NCBI GenBank assembly: GCA_002068815.1
Contig: MWAC01000144.1
Coordinates: forward strand, 1-6,230
Length of the DNA stretch: 6,230 bases
From: Firmicutes bacterium ADurb.Bin467
GTDB lineage: Bacteria; Bacillota; Clostridia; Christensenellales; Aristaeellaceae
Direction: 5' to 3'
Shown: positions 1-4,994 of the stretch, piece by piece
Layout of the letters: each line of letters starts with the position of its first letter
How positions within the stretch are numbered: position 1 is the first letter of the stretch
Made by a program: the position numbers and the translations under genes
Notes under the pieces: model-generated
The model's database searches: none
Told to the model about the DNA's origin: nothing
The model's input: only the letters and a program-made list of their open reading frames with translations

Positions 1-186
1 GTGCCCCCAGAGATAAGCCGTGTCCTCGTCCACCATCTCGACGTGACCGACCATGTACGGGCGGGACTTGTCGGTGCCCTTGAAGTACAGCAAATCGCCC
101 GGGAGCAGATGCACGGTCGGATAGCGCTTGCCGTTGGCGAACTCAATCCACTCGAGGGTCGTATTGTTGTTGACCTGCGCGACGGT
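1..186 (-). other. Foreign in-frame segment resembling the C-terminal half of an NlpC/P60-type hydrolase
   Basis: These 62 codons, residues 203-264 of the frame that begins as rbsC, do not resemble any part of a sugar permease. They are polar and contain LLPGDLLYF (residues 229-237) followed by VGHVEMVDEDTAYLWGH (248-264). A PGDLxxF strand followed after about 10-20 residues by GHV is the arrangement seen around the catalytic histidine of NlpC/P60 cell-wall peptidases and related amidases, here H250. The catalytic cysteine of such a domain should lie some 60 or more residues before that histidine, but that position is occupied by permease sequence, so the domain would be headless. The family assignment rests on motif memory and is tentative. 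The segment shares strand, frame and broadly similar GC with the permease part. Confidence 0.45.
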
Positions 187-792
187 GTTCGAGCCGATCG
201 CGAACACGTTTCGGCCGAACGTCGTGTACTTGATCGCGAGCATCGAGAGCGCCGCGATCCCGAGCCATATCCAGCCGAGCGCCGGGAAGCCCAAAATCGG
301 CAGCGTCGAAAAATCGCGGAACGCGCGCGAGATGCCGGAGACCATCTGCGCGTTCGTAATGAGCATGATCGTCCCGCGCACGACGATCTGCAGGCCGAGC
401 GTCGCGATGAACGGCGGCACCTTGCCGTCGAAGATGATGACGCCGTTGATGAGCCCGATCAAGGTCGTCGCGGCGACCGCGACGATGATCGACGCGGGGA
501 TCGACCACTTGAAGGCCAGTTGGTCGCTCATGAACATCGACGACAGCACGCCCGAAAGGCCGACGACCGCGCCGACGGACAGGTCGATGCCGCCGGACAT
601 GATGACAAAGGTCATGCCAATGGCGATGACGCCGTAGATCGCCGTCTGCCGGAACAGGTTCTGGATGTTGCCGATCGACAGGAATTTCTCGGTTCTGAGC
701 CCGAGCAGTACGAACATGACCGCCAGGATAATCAGCAGCATCAGCGAGGTCGAGAGGCTGCGGGCTCTCTTTTCCGACGGGTTTCGCTCCAT
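1..792 (-). CDS. rbsC: RbsC-type sugar ABC transporter permease, C-terminal half replaced, open at window edge
   Basis: Residues 1-202 read as an inner-membrane permease of the ribose/xylose/galactose ABC family (BPD_transp_2), which would form the sugar channel with the RbsA-like ATPase encoded just upstream. Visible are a first hydrophobic helix at about residues 15-33, further helices near 50-66, 70-88, 98-120 and 165-187, the family motif GGIDLSVGAV (67-76), the PPFIATLG segment (126-133) and FGRNVFAIGSN (192-202). After N202 the family sequence should continue with an AARLSGINV-like stretch and later a GGTSLxGG motif. Neither is present; residues 203-264 are unrelated soluble sequence (separate entry). 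The frame stays open to base 1, so the true end is unknown. The chosen ATG at 792 lies 5 bases after the rbsA stop. An in-frame GTG at 801 overlaps that stop (GTGA) and has AAGGAG 9 bases upstream, so it is a credible alternative start. Permease identity is firm; a working transporter subunit from this copy is doubtful. Confidence 0.85.
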   Translation of the reverse strand, partial: MERNPSEKRARSLSTSLMLLIILAVMFVLLGLRTEKFLSIGNIQNLFRQTAIYGVIAIGMTFVIMSGGIDLSVGAVVGLSGVLSSMFMSDQLAFKWSIPASIIVAVAATTLIGLINGVIIFDGKVPPFIATLGLQIVVRGTIMLITNAQMVSGISRAFRDFSTLPILGFPALGWIWLGIAALSMLAIKYTTFGRNVFAIGSNTVAQVNNNTTLEWIEFANGKRYPTVHLLPGDLLYFKGTDKSRPYMVGHVEMVDEDTAYLWGH

Positions 793-797
793 TGTGT

Positions 798-2351
798 TCA
801 CAATCCTTCACTCCTTCGGGATTCGTATCCGTCGTCCTTCAGGCCGGACGCCAGCCGGACGAGCTTCTCCTCGTCCATGCGGCCGTCCCTTGAGAACTCC
901 GCGCGCGGCACATCCGCCATGATTCTTCCCTCCGACATCACCATCACGCGGTCGGAGAGCCCCATGACCTCCGGGAGATACGAGGAGATCACGACAATCG
1001 CCGCGCCCTGTTCAAGCAGATGCTCAAACAGCCGGTATATCTCGACCTTTGCGCCGACGTCCACGCCGACGGTCGGCTCGTCGAAGAGGAACACCTTGCT
1101 CTCGCAGGCGAGCCAGCGGCCGACGATGACCTTCTGCTGGTTTCCGCCGGAGAGGTTCTTGACCCTCTGGTAGATCGAGGGCGTCTTGATGCGTATGTCC
1201 TCGACGTACCGGTGCGCGCGGCTTCTCTCCTTGCGCAGGTTGATGAAGCCCCGCCTGCTGATCGCCGGGTAGGAGGCGATGTTGATGTTGAAGGAGACGT
1301 GCTGGTTCATGCACAGCCCCTGGCGCTTGCGGTCCTCGGTCAGGAACGCGATGCCGTGCTGAATCGAGCTCTTGGGGCTTGCGAGCCGGACGGGCTTTCC
1401 GTCGATCCATATCTCGCCTTCGTCGAACCGGTCCGCGCCGGTCACGCAGCGCATGACCTCGGTGCGCCCGGCGCCCATCAGCCCGTAAAAGCCCAGTATC
1501 TCGCCCTTGCGCACGTGGAACGACACGTCCTCAAACGCGCCGTGCCGGGAAAGCCCCTTCACCTCGAGCGCGGGTTCGCCCGGGAGCGGGTGGCCGATCG
1601 AGTACATGTCCTCGAGCTTGCGGCCGACCATCATCGAAATCAGCTGGTTTTCGTCGACCGCGCCGACCTCGACGGTATCTATGTACTGCCCGTCCTTCAA
1701 GACCGTCACCGTGTCGCAGATGCGGAAGATCTCCTCCATCCGATGCGAGATGTAGATGATGCCGCAGCCGTCCTCGCGCAGCCGCTTAATCAGCCGGAAC
1801 AGCTCCTCGACCTCCTCGTTTGTCAGAAGCGCGGTCGGCTCGTCGAAGATGATCACGCGCGCCTTTTCGCGCAAAATCTTTCCGATCGCGACCATCTCCT
1901 GCATGCCGACGGTCAGCTTGCTCAATTGCTTCGCGGGGTCGATGTCGACGCCGATCTGGTGCAGCGACTCCTTCGTCTCCCGCTTGACGCGCGCCCAGTC
2001 GACGAACGCGCCCCTGCGCGGCAATTTCCCCAGGAAGAAGTTCTCGCCGACCGACAGGTGCGGCGCCATCATCACGTCCTGGTAGACGGCGCCGATGCCC
2101 CGGGCCTTCGCCTGCGCGGGGTTCGCGATCTCGCACTTCTCCCCGTTGATGTAGATCACGCCGCCCGGATCGGCCTGATGCGCGCCGGTCAGCACCTTGA
2201 TCAAGGTCGATTTGCCCGCGCCGTTTTCCCCGACCAGCGCGTGCACCTCGCCCGCGCGCACGGTCATGTGCACGTTCGAGAGCGCCTTGACGCCCGGGAA
2301 GGTCTTCGAGATGTTCTCCAGTCTGACCAGTTCGTTGCCGTTGGTCTGCAT
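798..2351 (-). CDS. rbsA: Sugar ABC transporter ATP-binding protein with two ATPase domains (RbsA/MglA/XylG type)
   Basis: This cytoplasmic subunit would hydrolyse ATP to power import of a ribose-like sugar through the RbsC-like permease. It has 517 residues, close to the roughly 500 usual for the family, and two tandem ABC domains. The first has Walker A GENGAGKST (41-49), Q-loop Q91, signature LTVGMQ (146-151), Walker B VIIFDE (166-171) and H-loop H203. The second begins near residue 260 with a degenerate Walker A, GLMGAGRTE (290-298), which lacks the usual GKS/T. It also has TEDRK (338-342), signature LSGGNQQK (400-407), Walker B VFLFDEP (420-426) and a serine, S457, at the H-loop position. 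That asymmetry is normal for RbsA/MglA proteins, in which the second site is considered weak or non-hydrolytic. The ATG at 2351 is supported by a GGAGGAGGG ribosome binding site. The stop lies 5 bases before the permease ATG, indicating translational coupling. The exact sugar cannot be read from this subunit. Confidence 0.95.
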   Translation of the reverse strand: MQTNGNELVRLENISKTFPGVKALSNVHMTVRAGEVHALVGENGAGKSTLIKVLTGAHQADPGGVIYINGEKCEIANPAQAKARGIGAVYQDVMMAPHLSVGENFFLGKLPRRGAFVDWARVKRETKESLHQIGVDIDPAKQLSKLTVGMQEMVAIGKILREKARVIIFDEPTALLTNEEVEELFRLIKRLREDGCGIIYISHRMEEIFRICDTVTVLKDGQYIDTVEVGAVDENQLISMMVGRKLEDMYSIGHPLPGEPALEVKGLSRHGAFEDVSFHVRKGEILGFYGLMGAGRTEVMRCVTGADRFDEGEIWIDGKPVRLASPKSSIQHGIAFLTEDRKRQGLCMNQHVSFNINIASYPAISRRGFINLRKERSRAHRYVEDIRIKTPSIYQRVKNLSGGNQQKVIVGRWLACESKVFLFDEPTVGVDVGAKVEIYRLFEHLLEQGAAIVVISSYLPEVMGLSDRVMVMSEGRIMADVPRAEFSRDGRMDEEKLVRLASGLKDDGYESRRSEGL

Positions 2352-2360
2352 CGGTCGGAT

Positions 2361-2369
2361 CCCTCCTCC
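2361..2369 (-). promoter_or_regulatory. Ribosome binding site of rbsA
   Basis: On the minus strand GGAGGAGGG lies 9 bases before the ATG at 2351. It fixes the start of the ATPase gene and indicates that it is translated independently of rbsB despite the 177-base spacer. Confidence 0.8.
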
Positions 2370-2383
2370 GTGGACATTGTTTC

Positions 2384-2414
2384 CGGGCCGCCCCGCATAC
2401 AGCGAGTCGGCCCG
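2384..2414 (-). repeat. Inverted repeat / hairpin just upstream of the rbsA ribosome binding site
   Basis: CGGGCCG (2384-2390) and CGGCCCG (2408-2414) are perfect 7-base arms around a 17-base loop. In the mRNA the hairpin would end 14 bases before the rbsA ribosome binding site. No U-run follows, so it is not a canonical terminator. It could modulate rbsA translation or protect the upstream message; that role is inference. Confidence 0.5.
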
Positions 2415-2484
2415 ATCCTTTGAAGCCGCATGAACCTACCCCGAAGCGCGAACCTCGGGCCGAGCCTCAGCGATTTCCGGAGCC

Positions 2485-2516
2485 GGGGGCGCCCCTTTCC
2501 GTGGCGGAGCGCCCCC
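2485..2516 (-). repeat. Strong GC-rich hairpin directly after rbsB (intercistronic stabiliser or attenuator)
   Basis: GGGGGCGC (2485-2492) pairs perfectly with GCGCCCCC (2509-2516). Inside, a second stem TCCG/CGGA (2498-2501 with 2505-2508) has a 3-base loop and stacks directly on one outer strand, leaving a 5-base bulge. It begins 12 bases past the rbsB stop. No U-tract follows on the minus strand, so full termination is unlikely. Hairpins in this position commonly keep binding-protein mRNA more abundant than transporter mRNA in sugar ABC operons. Confidence 0.6.
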
Positions 2517-2528
2517 AATGGAGCTGGA

Positions 2529-3506
2529 TCAGTTGATCTTCAGAAGCATCGGGTTCAACAGGCCCTGGATCGCGTCGTCGTGGAAGTTCTCGATCGTGAC
2601 GATCGTCGCTCCCGTGTCGACTTCCTTCGGGATCTCGTTGCCGTTGAACTTCTCCCAGGCGTAGTTGACGCCCTTGTAGCCCATGCCGTACGGGTCCTGC
2701 AGCACCAGCGCCTTCAGCGCGCCGCTCTCGATGCCCTCGATCTCCTCGGGGTCGGAGTCGAACGCGATGCCGACGATCTTGTCCTTGAGGCCCTGCTCGG
2801 TGATGACGCGGCAGACGCCGTCGCCGGTGACGTTGTTGCAGCCGAACAGCCCGATCAGGTCGTCGTTCGCGGTGATCATGTCCTCGGCCGCGGTGATGGA
2901 CTTGACCATGTCGTTGTCGGTGAAGCGGGTCTCGAGAATCTCCACCTCGGGCGCGAGCTCGGCGAGCTTGTCGCGGAAGCCGGCCTCGCGGTTGATCAGC
3001 ACCTGCACGCCGGCCATGGCGTTGACGAGGCCGACCTTGCCGACGGGCTTAATCCCCAGGGCCTCCCAGGACTTGACCATCTGCTCGGCCGCCAGGCCGC
3101 CGCCGATGTAGTTGTTCGTCGCCAGGAACGAGTCGTACACGTCCGCGTTGATGCGGTTGTCGATCGTGATGACGACGATGCCCTTCTCCTGCGCCTCCTC
3201 AAGCGCCGGGATCGTGGCGTCGGAAGACGTCGAGGCGATCACAATCGCGTCCGGAGCGGAGGAGACGACGTTCTCGAGGATCGAAACCTGCTCGTCGATG
3301 TCCGCCTCGGACGGCGGACCGTAGGTCGTGATCTTCACGCGGTCCGGGAACTCCTTGCCGTAGTTCTCCGCGCCGACGAGCACATACTGCCAGAAATCCG
3401 AGGTGGTGGCCTTGATGATGACCGCGACGTCGATGGGTTCGGCCAGCGCCGACGCCGGGATCGCCAGTGCCAGCACGAGCGCGAGGATCAGAGCCAATTT
3501 CTTCAT
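2529..3506 (-). CDS. rbsB: Secreted sugar-binding protein of an ABC transporter (RbsB-like, Peripla_BP_4 type)
   Basis: This is the extracytoplasmic receptor that would bind a sugar and deliver it to the RbsC/RbsA transporter. It has 325 residues, normal for the family (about 290-340). The N-terminus is a classical Sec signal: MKK, a leucine/alanine-rich core, then a probable signal peptidase I cleavage after ALA at residue 22. There is no lipobox cysteine. The mature part starts DVAVIIKATTSDFWQYVLVGAE, the typical first beta-alpha unit, with an aromatic residue where family members contact the sugar. It continues with PDAIVIASTSSDATIPALEEAQEKGIVVITID, VGLVNAMAGVQVLINREAGFRD and LIGLFGCNNVTGDGVCRVI, the repeated alpha/beta core of the two-lobed fold. 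Two cysteines sit close together in GCNNVTGDGVC. The ATG at 3506 has AAGGAGG 8 bases upstream. It is the first gene after the operator-bearing gap and is followed by strong hairpins and then rbsA. The ligand is probably a pentose or related sugar, inferred from the neighbouring ribokinase. Confidence 0.92.
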   Translation of the reverse strand: MKKLALILALVLALAIPASALAEPIDVAVIIKATTSDFWQYVLVGAENYGKEFPDRVKITTYGPPSEADIDEQVSILENVVSSAPDAIVIASTSSDATIPALEEAQEKGIVVITIDNRINADVYDSFLATNNYIGGGLAAEQMVKSWEALGIKPVGKVGLVNAMAGVQVLINREAGFRDKLAELAPEVEILETRFTDNDMVKSITAAEDMITANDDLIGLFGCNNVTGDGVCRVITEQGLKDKIVGIAFDSDPEEIEGIESGALKALVLQDPYGMGYKGVNYAWEKFNGNEIPKEVDTGATIVTIENFHDDAIQGLLNPMLLKIN

Positions 3507-3514
3507 GATAAGGT

Positions 3515-3521
3515 CCTCCTT
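3515..3521 (-). promoter_or_regulatory. Ribosome binding site of rbsB
   Basis: AAGGAGG on the minus strand lies 8 bases before the ATG at 3506. It is a full match to the anti-Shine-Dalgarno sequence, in keeping with the high expression expected of a binding protein, and it sets the start. Confidence 0.85.
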
Positions 3522-3528
3522 TATTGTT

Positions 3529-3544
3529 TTTTCCTTTCGGAAAA
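3529..3544 (-). repeat. Small hairpin with GAAA tetraloop in the rbsB leader
   Basis: In the rbsB leader, TTTTCC-GAAA-GGAAAA forms a perfect 6-base stem closed by a GNRA-type tetraloop. It ends 7 bases before the AAGGAGG site. The stem is A-U rich and probably modest in strength. A 5' stabilising hairpin or an effect on ribosome access is possible but unproven. Confidence 0.4.
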
Positions 3545-3566
3545 TGAATTCTTTCGAGAGACTCTA

Positions 3567-3580
3567 TGGAACCGCTTCCA
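3567..3580. promoter_or_regulatory. LacI-family operator (cre-like) upstream of rbsB
   Basis: TGGAAGCGGTTCCA, read on the minus strand, has perfect 5-base arms (TGGAA/TTCCA) around a central CG, the hallmark of sites bound by LacI/GalR-family repressors. It also fits the relaxed CcpA catabolite-response pattern TGNAANCGNWWNCA. It lies 60 bases before the rbsB start, directly downstream of the lacI-family gene, where a repressor would block transcription of rbsBAC. I could not find a convincing -35/-10 pair close to it, so the exact promoter geometry is open. It could be the target of the local repressor, of CcpA, or of both. Confidence 0.75.
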
Positions 3581-3752
3581 CCTTCGCGATAAAAACAGAA
3601 TTTTCAGCCTTCCGTTCGAATCGCTCCCCTGTCCATTCGTATCTCAGACCCCTCCGGCCGGGGCGAAGAGCCGGGCAAGAGCTTGCTCCGCGGCGCCTCC
3701 GACCGTCCCGTTCGTTCAAGCGGCAGTTCCGCCGCGCCTTTTTCCCGTTCCT

Positions 3753-3777
3753 CCGCGTCCCGGCGAACCGGGCGCGG
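3753..3777 (-). repeat. Hairpin downstream of the lacI-family gene, lacking a U-tract
   Basis: On the minus strand, CCGCG-CCCGG, loop TTCG, CCGGG-A-CGCGG makes a 10-base-pair stem with a single bulged A and a UUCG tetraloop, 14 bases past the lacI stop codon. The bases that follow are GAGGAACGGG, not a run of T, so it is not a classical intrinsic terminator. It could slow polymerase, protect the 3' end, or act with Rho. Confidence 0.5.
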
Positions 3778-3791
3778 GGCCAAATGGCGGC

Positions 3792-4823
3792 TTATCGCCG
3801 CGTCGCTCCCCCGCCCGTGCGCACCTCGGACCCCTCGAGCCTGAGCGACGAGCCGAGCACGAGCTTGCGCGGCGGGGCCTCGGGCCGCTCCATCCGCTCG
3901 AACAGCAGCTTGACCGCCTCCCTGCCCATCCGCGAGACGTCGCGGTCCAGGTAGCTGAACTTGAGCCCGAGCATCTCGAGCCCGTCGACGACGTCGAAGC
4001 CGATGTAGCCGATGTCCCGGGGGATATTGAACCCCCGCTCGAAGATCGCGCGGATGAAGCCGCGGCTGCTCAGGTTGTTGCTGACGAAGAAGGCCGACGG
4101 CCTGTCCGGCCGCTCGAGCATCCTGAGCGTCTCGCGGTAGGCCCCCTCCGCGGTGAACCGCGCGTGCAGCTCGTCCTCGGGCCGGAGCTTAAGCCCCGCG
4201 TCCTCGAGCGCCCGCAAAAACCCCGCGCGGCGCTGCCGGCCGATCGCAAGCCCCATGTCGCCCGCGACGATGCCGATCCTCCGGTGCCCGGCCTCGACCA
4301 GCGCGCGCGTGCTCGCGTACGCGCCCTCGTAGTTGTCGGTGAACACGCCGTCGAACCTCGCGCCGGCAAGCTCGCGGTCGAGCACGACGACGGCGTTCAT
4401 CTGCGAGAGCATCCGGTGGACCTCCGCCTCGAGCGGATGGCCCTGGTAGTCGACCGCCGGCGTGTAGATCAGCCCGCGCAGCCGCTGTTCGAGCATCGCC
4501 CGGAGCACCTTGACGTCCTGCTCGGCCGAGTTCTCGGTGTTCGCGAGTATGATCGGCAGGTCGGTCCCCTGGCTGACGCCCTGGACGATGTTCCCGAAAA
4601 ACGGGTTGTCCACCTCCGGGACGACGAGCCCGATCGAGCTCCCGACCCTCCGGGAAAGCGTCCGCGCCGCGGCGGACGGCGTATAGTCGAAGTCCCGGAT
4701 CGCGTCCTCGACGCGCTCGCGCGTCTCCGCGCTCACGTACCCGCTTCCGTTCAGAACCCGGGAGACCGTGGCCTTGCCAACGCCCGCGCGCTTGGCGATG
4801 TCGGAGATCGTAACTTCTTTCAC
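3792..4823 (-). CDS. LacI/GalR-family transcriptional repressor, probable regulator of this sugar operon
   Basis: The product is a 343-residue DNA-binding protein, usual for the family (about 330-345). Residues 4-27 (VTISDIAKRAGVGKATVSRVLNGS) form the N-terminal helix-turn-helix, with recognition-helix residues K17, A18 and R22. The hinge helix follows at about 47-58 (YTPSAAARTLSR), carrying the leucine that normally opens the central CG of the operator. From SIGLVVPEVDNPFF onward it is a periplasmic-binding-protein-like effector domain that would sense a sugar or sugar phosphate. The stretch GVSQGTDLPIILANTE appears a few residues shorter than the usual first helix of that domain. The start chosen is GTG at 4823, because homologues begin one or two residues before VTI; its ribosome binding site is weak. 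An in-frame TTG at 4895 would add 24 unfamiliar residues without a ribosome binding site. Its place between rbsK and rbsB, next to a LacI-type operator, points to local control, and autoregulation is possible. It is not clearly RbsR by sequence. Confidence 0.93.
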   Translation of the reverse strand: MKEVTISDIAKRAGVGKATVSRVLNGSGYVSAETRERVEDAIRDFDYTPSAAARTLSRRVGSSIGLVVPEVDNPFFGNIVQGVSQGTDLPIILANTENSAEQDVKVLRAMLEQRLRGLIYTPAVDYQGHPLEAEVHRMLSQMNAVVVLDRELAGARFDGVFTDNYEGAYASTRALVEAGHRRIGIVAGDMGLAIGRQRRAGFLRALEDAGLKLRPEDELHARFTAEGAYRETLRMLERPDRPSAFFVSNNLSSRGFIRAIFERGFNIPRDIGYIGFDVVDGLEMLGLKFSYLDRDVSRMGREAVKLLFERMERPEAPPRKLVLGSSLRLEGSEVRTGGGATRR

Positions 4824-4921
4824 CGTTGCCCGCTTTCTTAACGATCCTGTCTGCCCAATCCAGCATCCGCGGCAGAATCTGTGGCATTTTGCCAACCGGC
4901 GGCGCCTTCGGTAACAATTGC

Positions 4922-4950
4922 ATTATACACACCCGGCGGATGGATGTCAA
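4922..4950 (-). promoter_or_regulatory. Perfect consensus sigma-A/sigma-70 promoter for the lacI-family gene
   Basis: On the minus strand TTGACA (4945-4950) and TATAAT (4922-4927) are both exact consensus hexamers separated by 17 bases. Transcription should start near 4915, giving a leader of about 90 bases to the GTG at 4823. The promoter lies 45 bases downstream of the rbsK stop codon. No terminator lies between this promoter and rbsB other than the U-tract-less hairpin at 3753-3777, so read-through into rbsBAC is possible. Confidence 0.85.
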
Positions 4951-4994
4951 GACGCCGCGCGCATTTTTGCCCCTGCGGAAAAATCTGGATGGCT

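Larger units (their letters stand above)
3507..3791. other. lacI-rbsB intergenic region, 285 bases without a gene
   Basis: The gap holds, in transcription order, a GC-rich hairpin (3753-3777), an unexplained stretch of about 170 bases, the operator (3567-3580), the GAAA hairpin (3529-3544) and the rbsB ribosome binding site. AT content rises markedly in the 100 bases nearest rbsB, as expected for a promoter region. No standard sigma-A hexamer pair with 16-18 base spacing stood out. No small gene with a ribosome binding site and no tRNA was seen. Confidence 0.6.

Noticed and set aside
143..811. Minus-strand 222-codon frame overlapping the permease
   Set aside because: It is a shifted-frame shadow of the permease. 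The true frame (1-792) contains the transmembrane helices and GGIDLSVGAV.
1..1173. A 390-codon open frame on the plus strand opposite the permease and the end of rbsA
   Set aside because: It is antisense to well-supported genes, has a biased low-complexity composition rich in R, D, E and A, and resembles no family.
3609..3625. GTTCGAATC, which looks like a tRNA T-loop
   Set aside because: No acceptor stem, anticodon arm or D-arm could be built around it on either strand, so it is a chance match in intergenic DNA.
3661..3700. GCAAGAGCTTGC near-palindrome in the lacI-rbsB gap
   Set aside because: Its 5-base arms around a 2-base centre lack the central CG of LacI-family sites, and it lies far from rbsB. 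It is too weak to call as an operator.
2430..4841. An 803-codon open frame on the plus strand across rbsB, the intergenic gap and the lacI-family gene
   Set aside because: It is antisense to two genes with clear family motifs. Its product is dominated by R, A, D, V, L and E with no recognisable domain, as expected from the reverse of GC-rich codons. It has no convincing ribosome binding site.
4189..4950. Minus-strand 253-codon frame overlapping the lacI-family gene and its leader
   Set aside because: It is out of frame with the LacI helix-turn-helix and effector domain, and its product is an arginine-rich shadow without a ribosome binding site.
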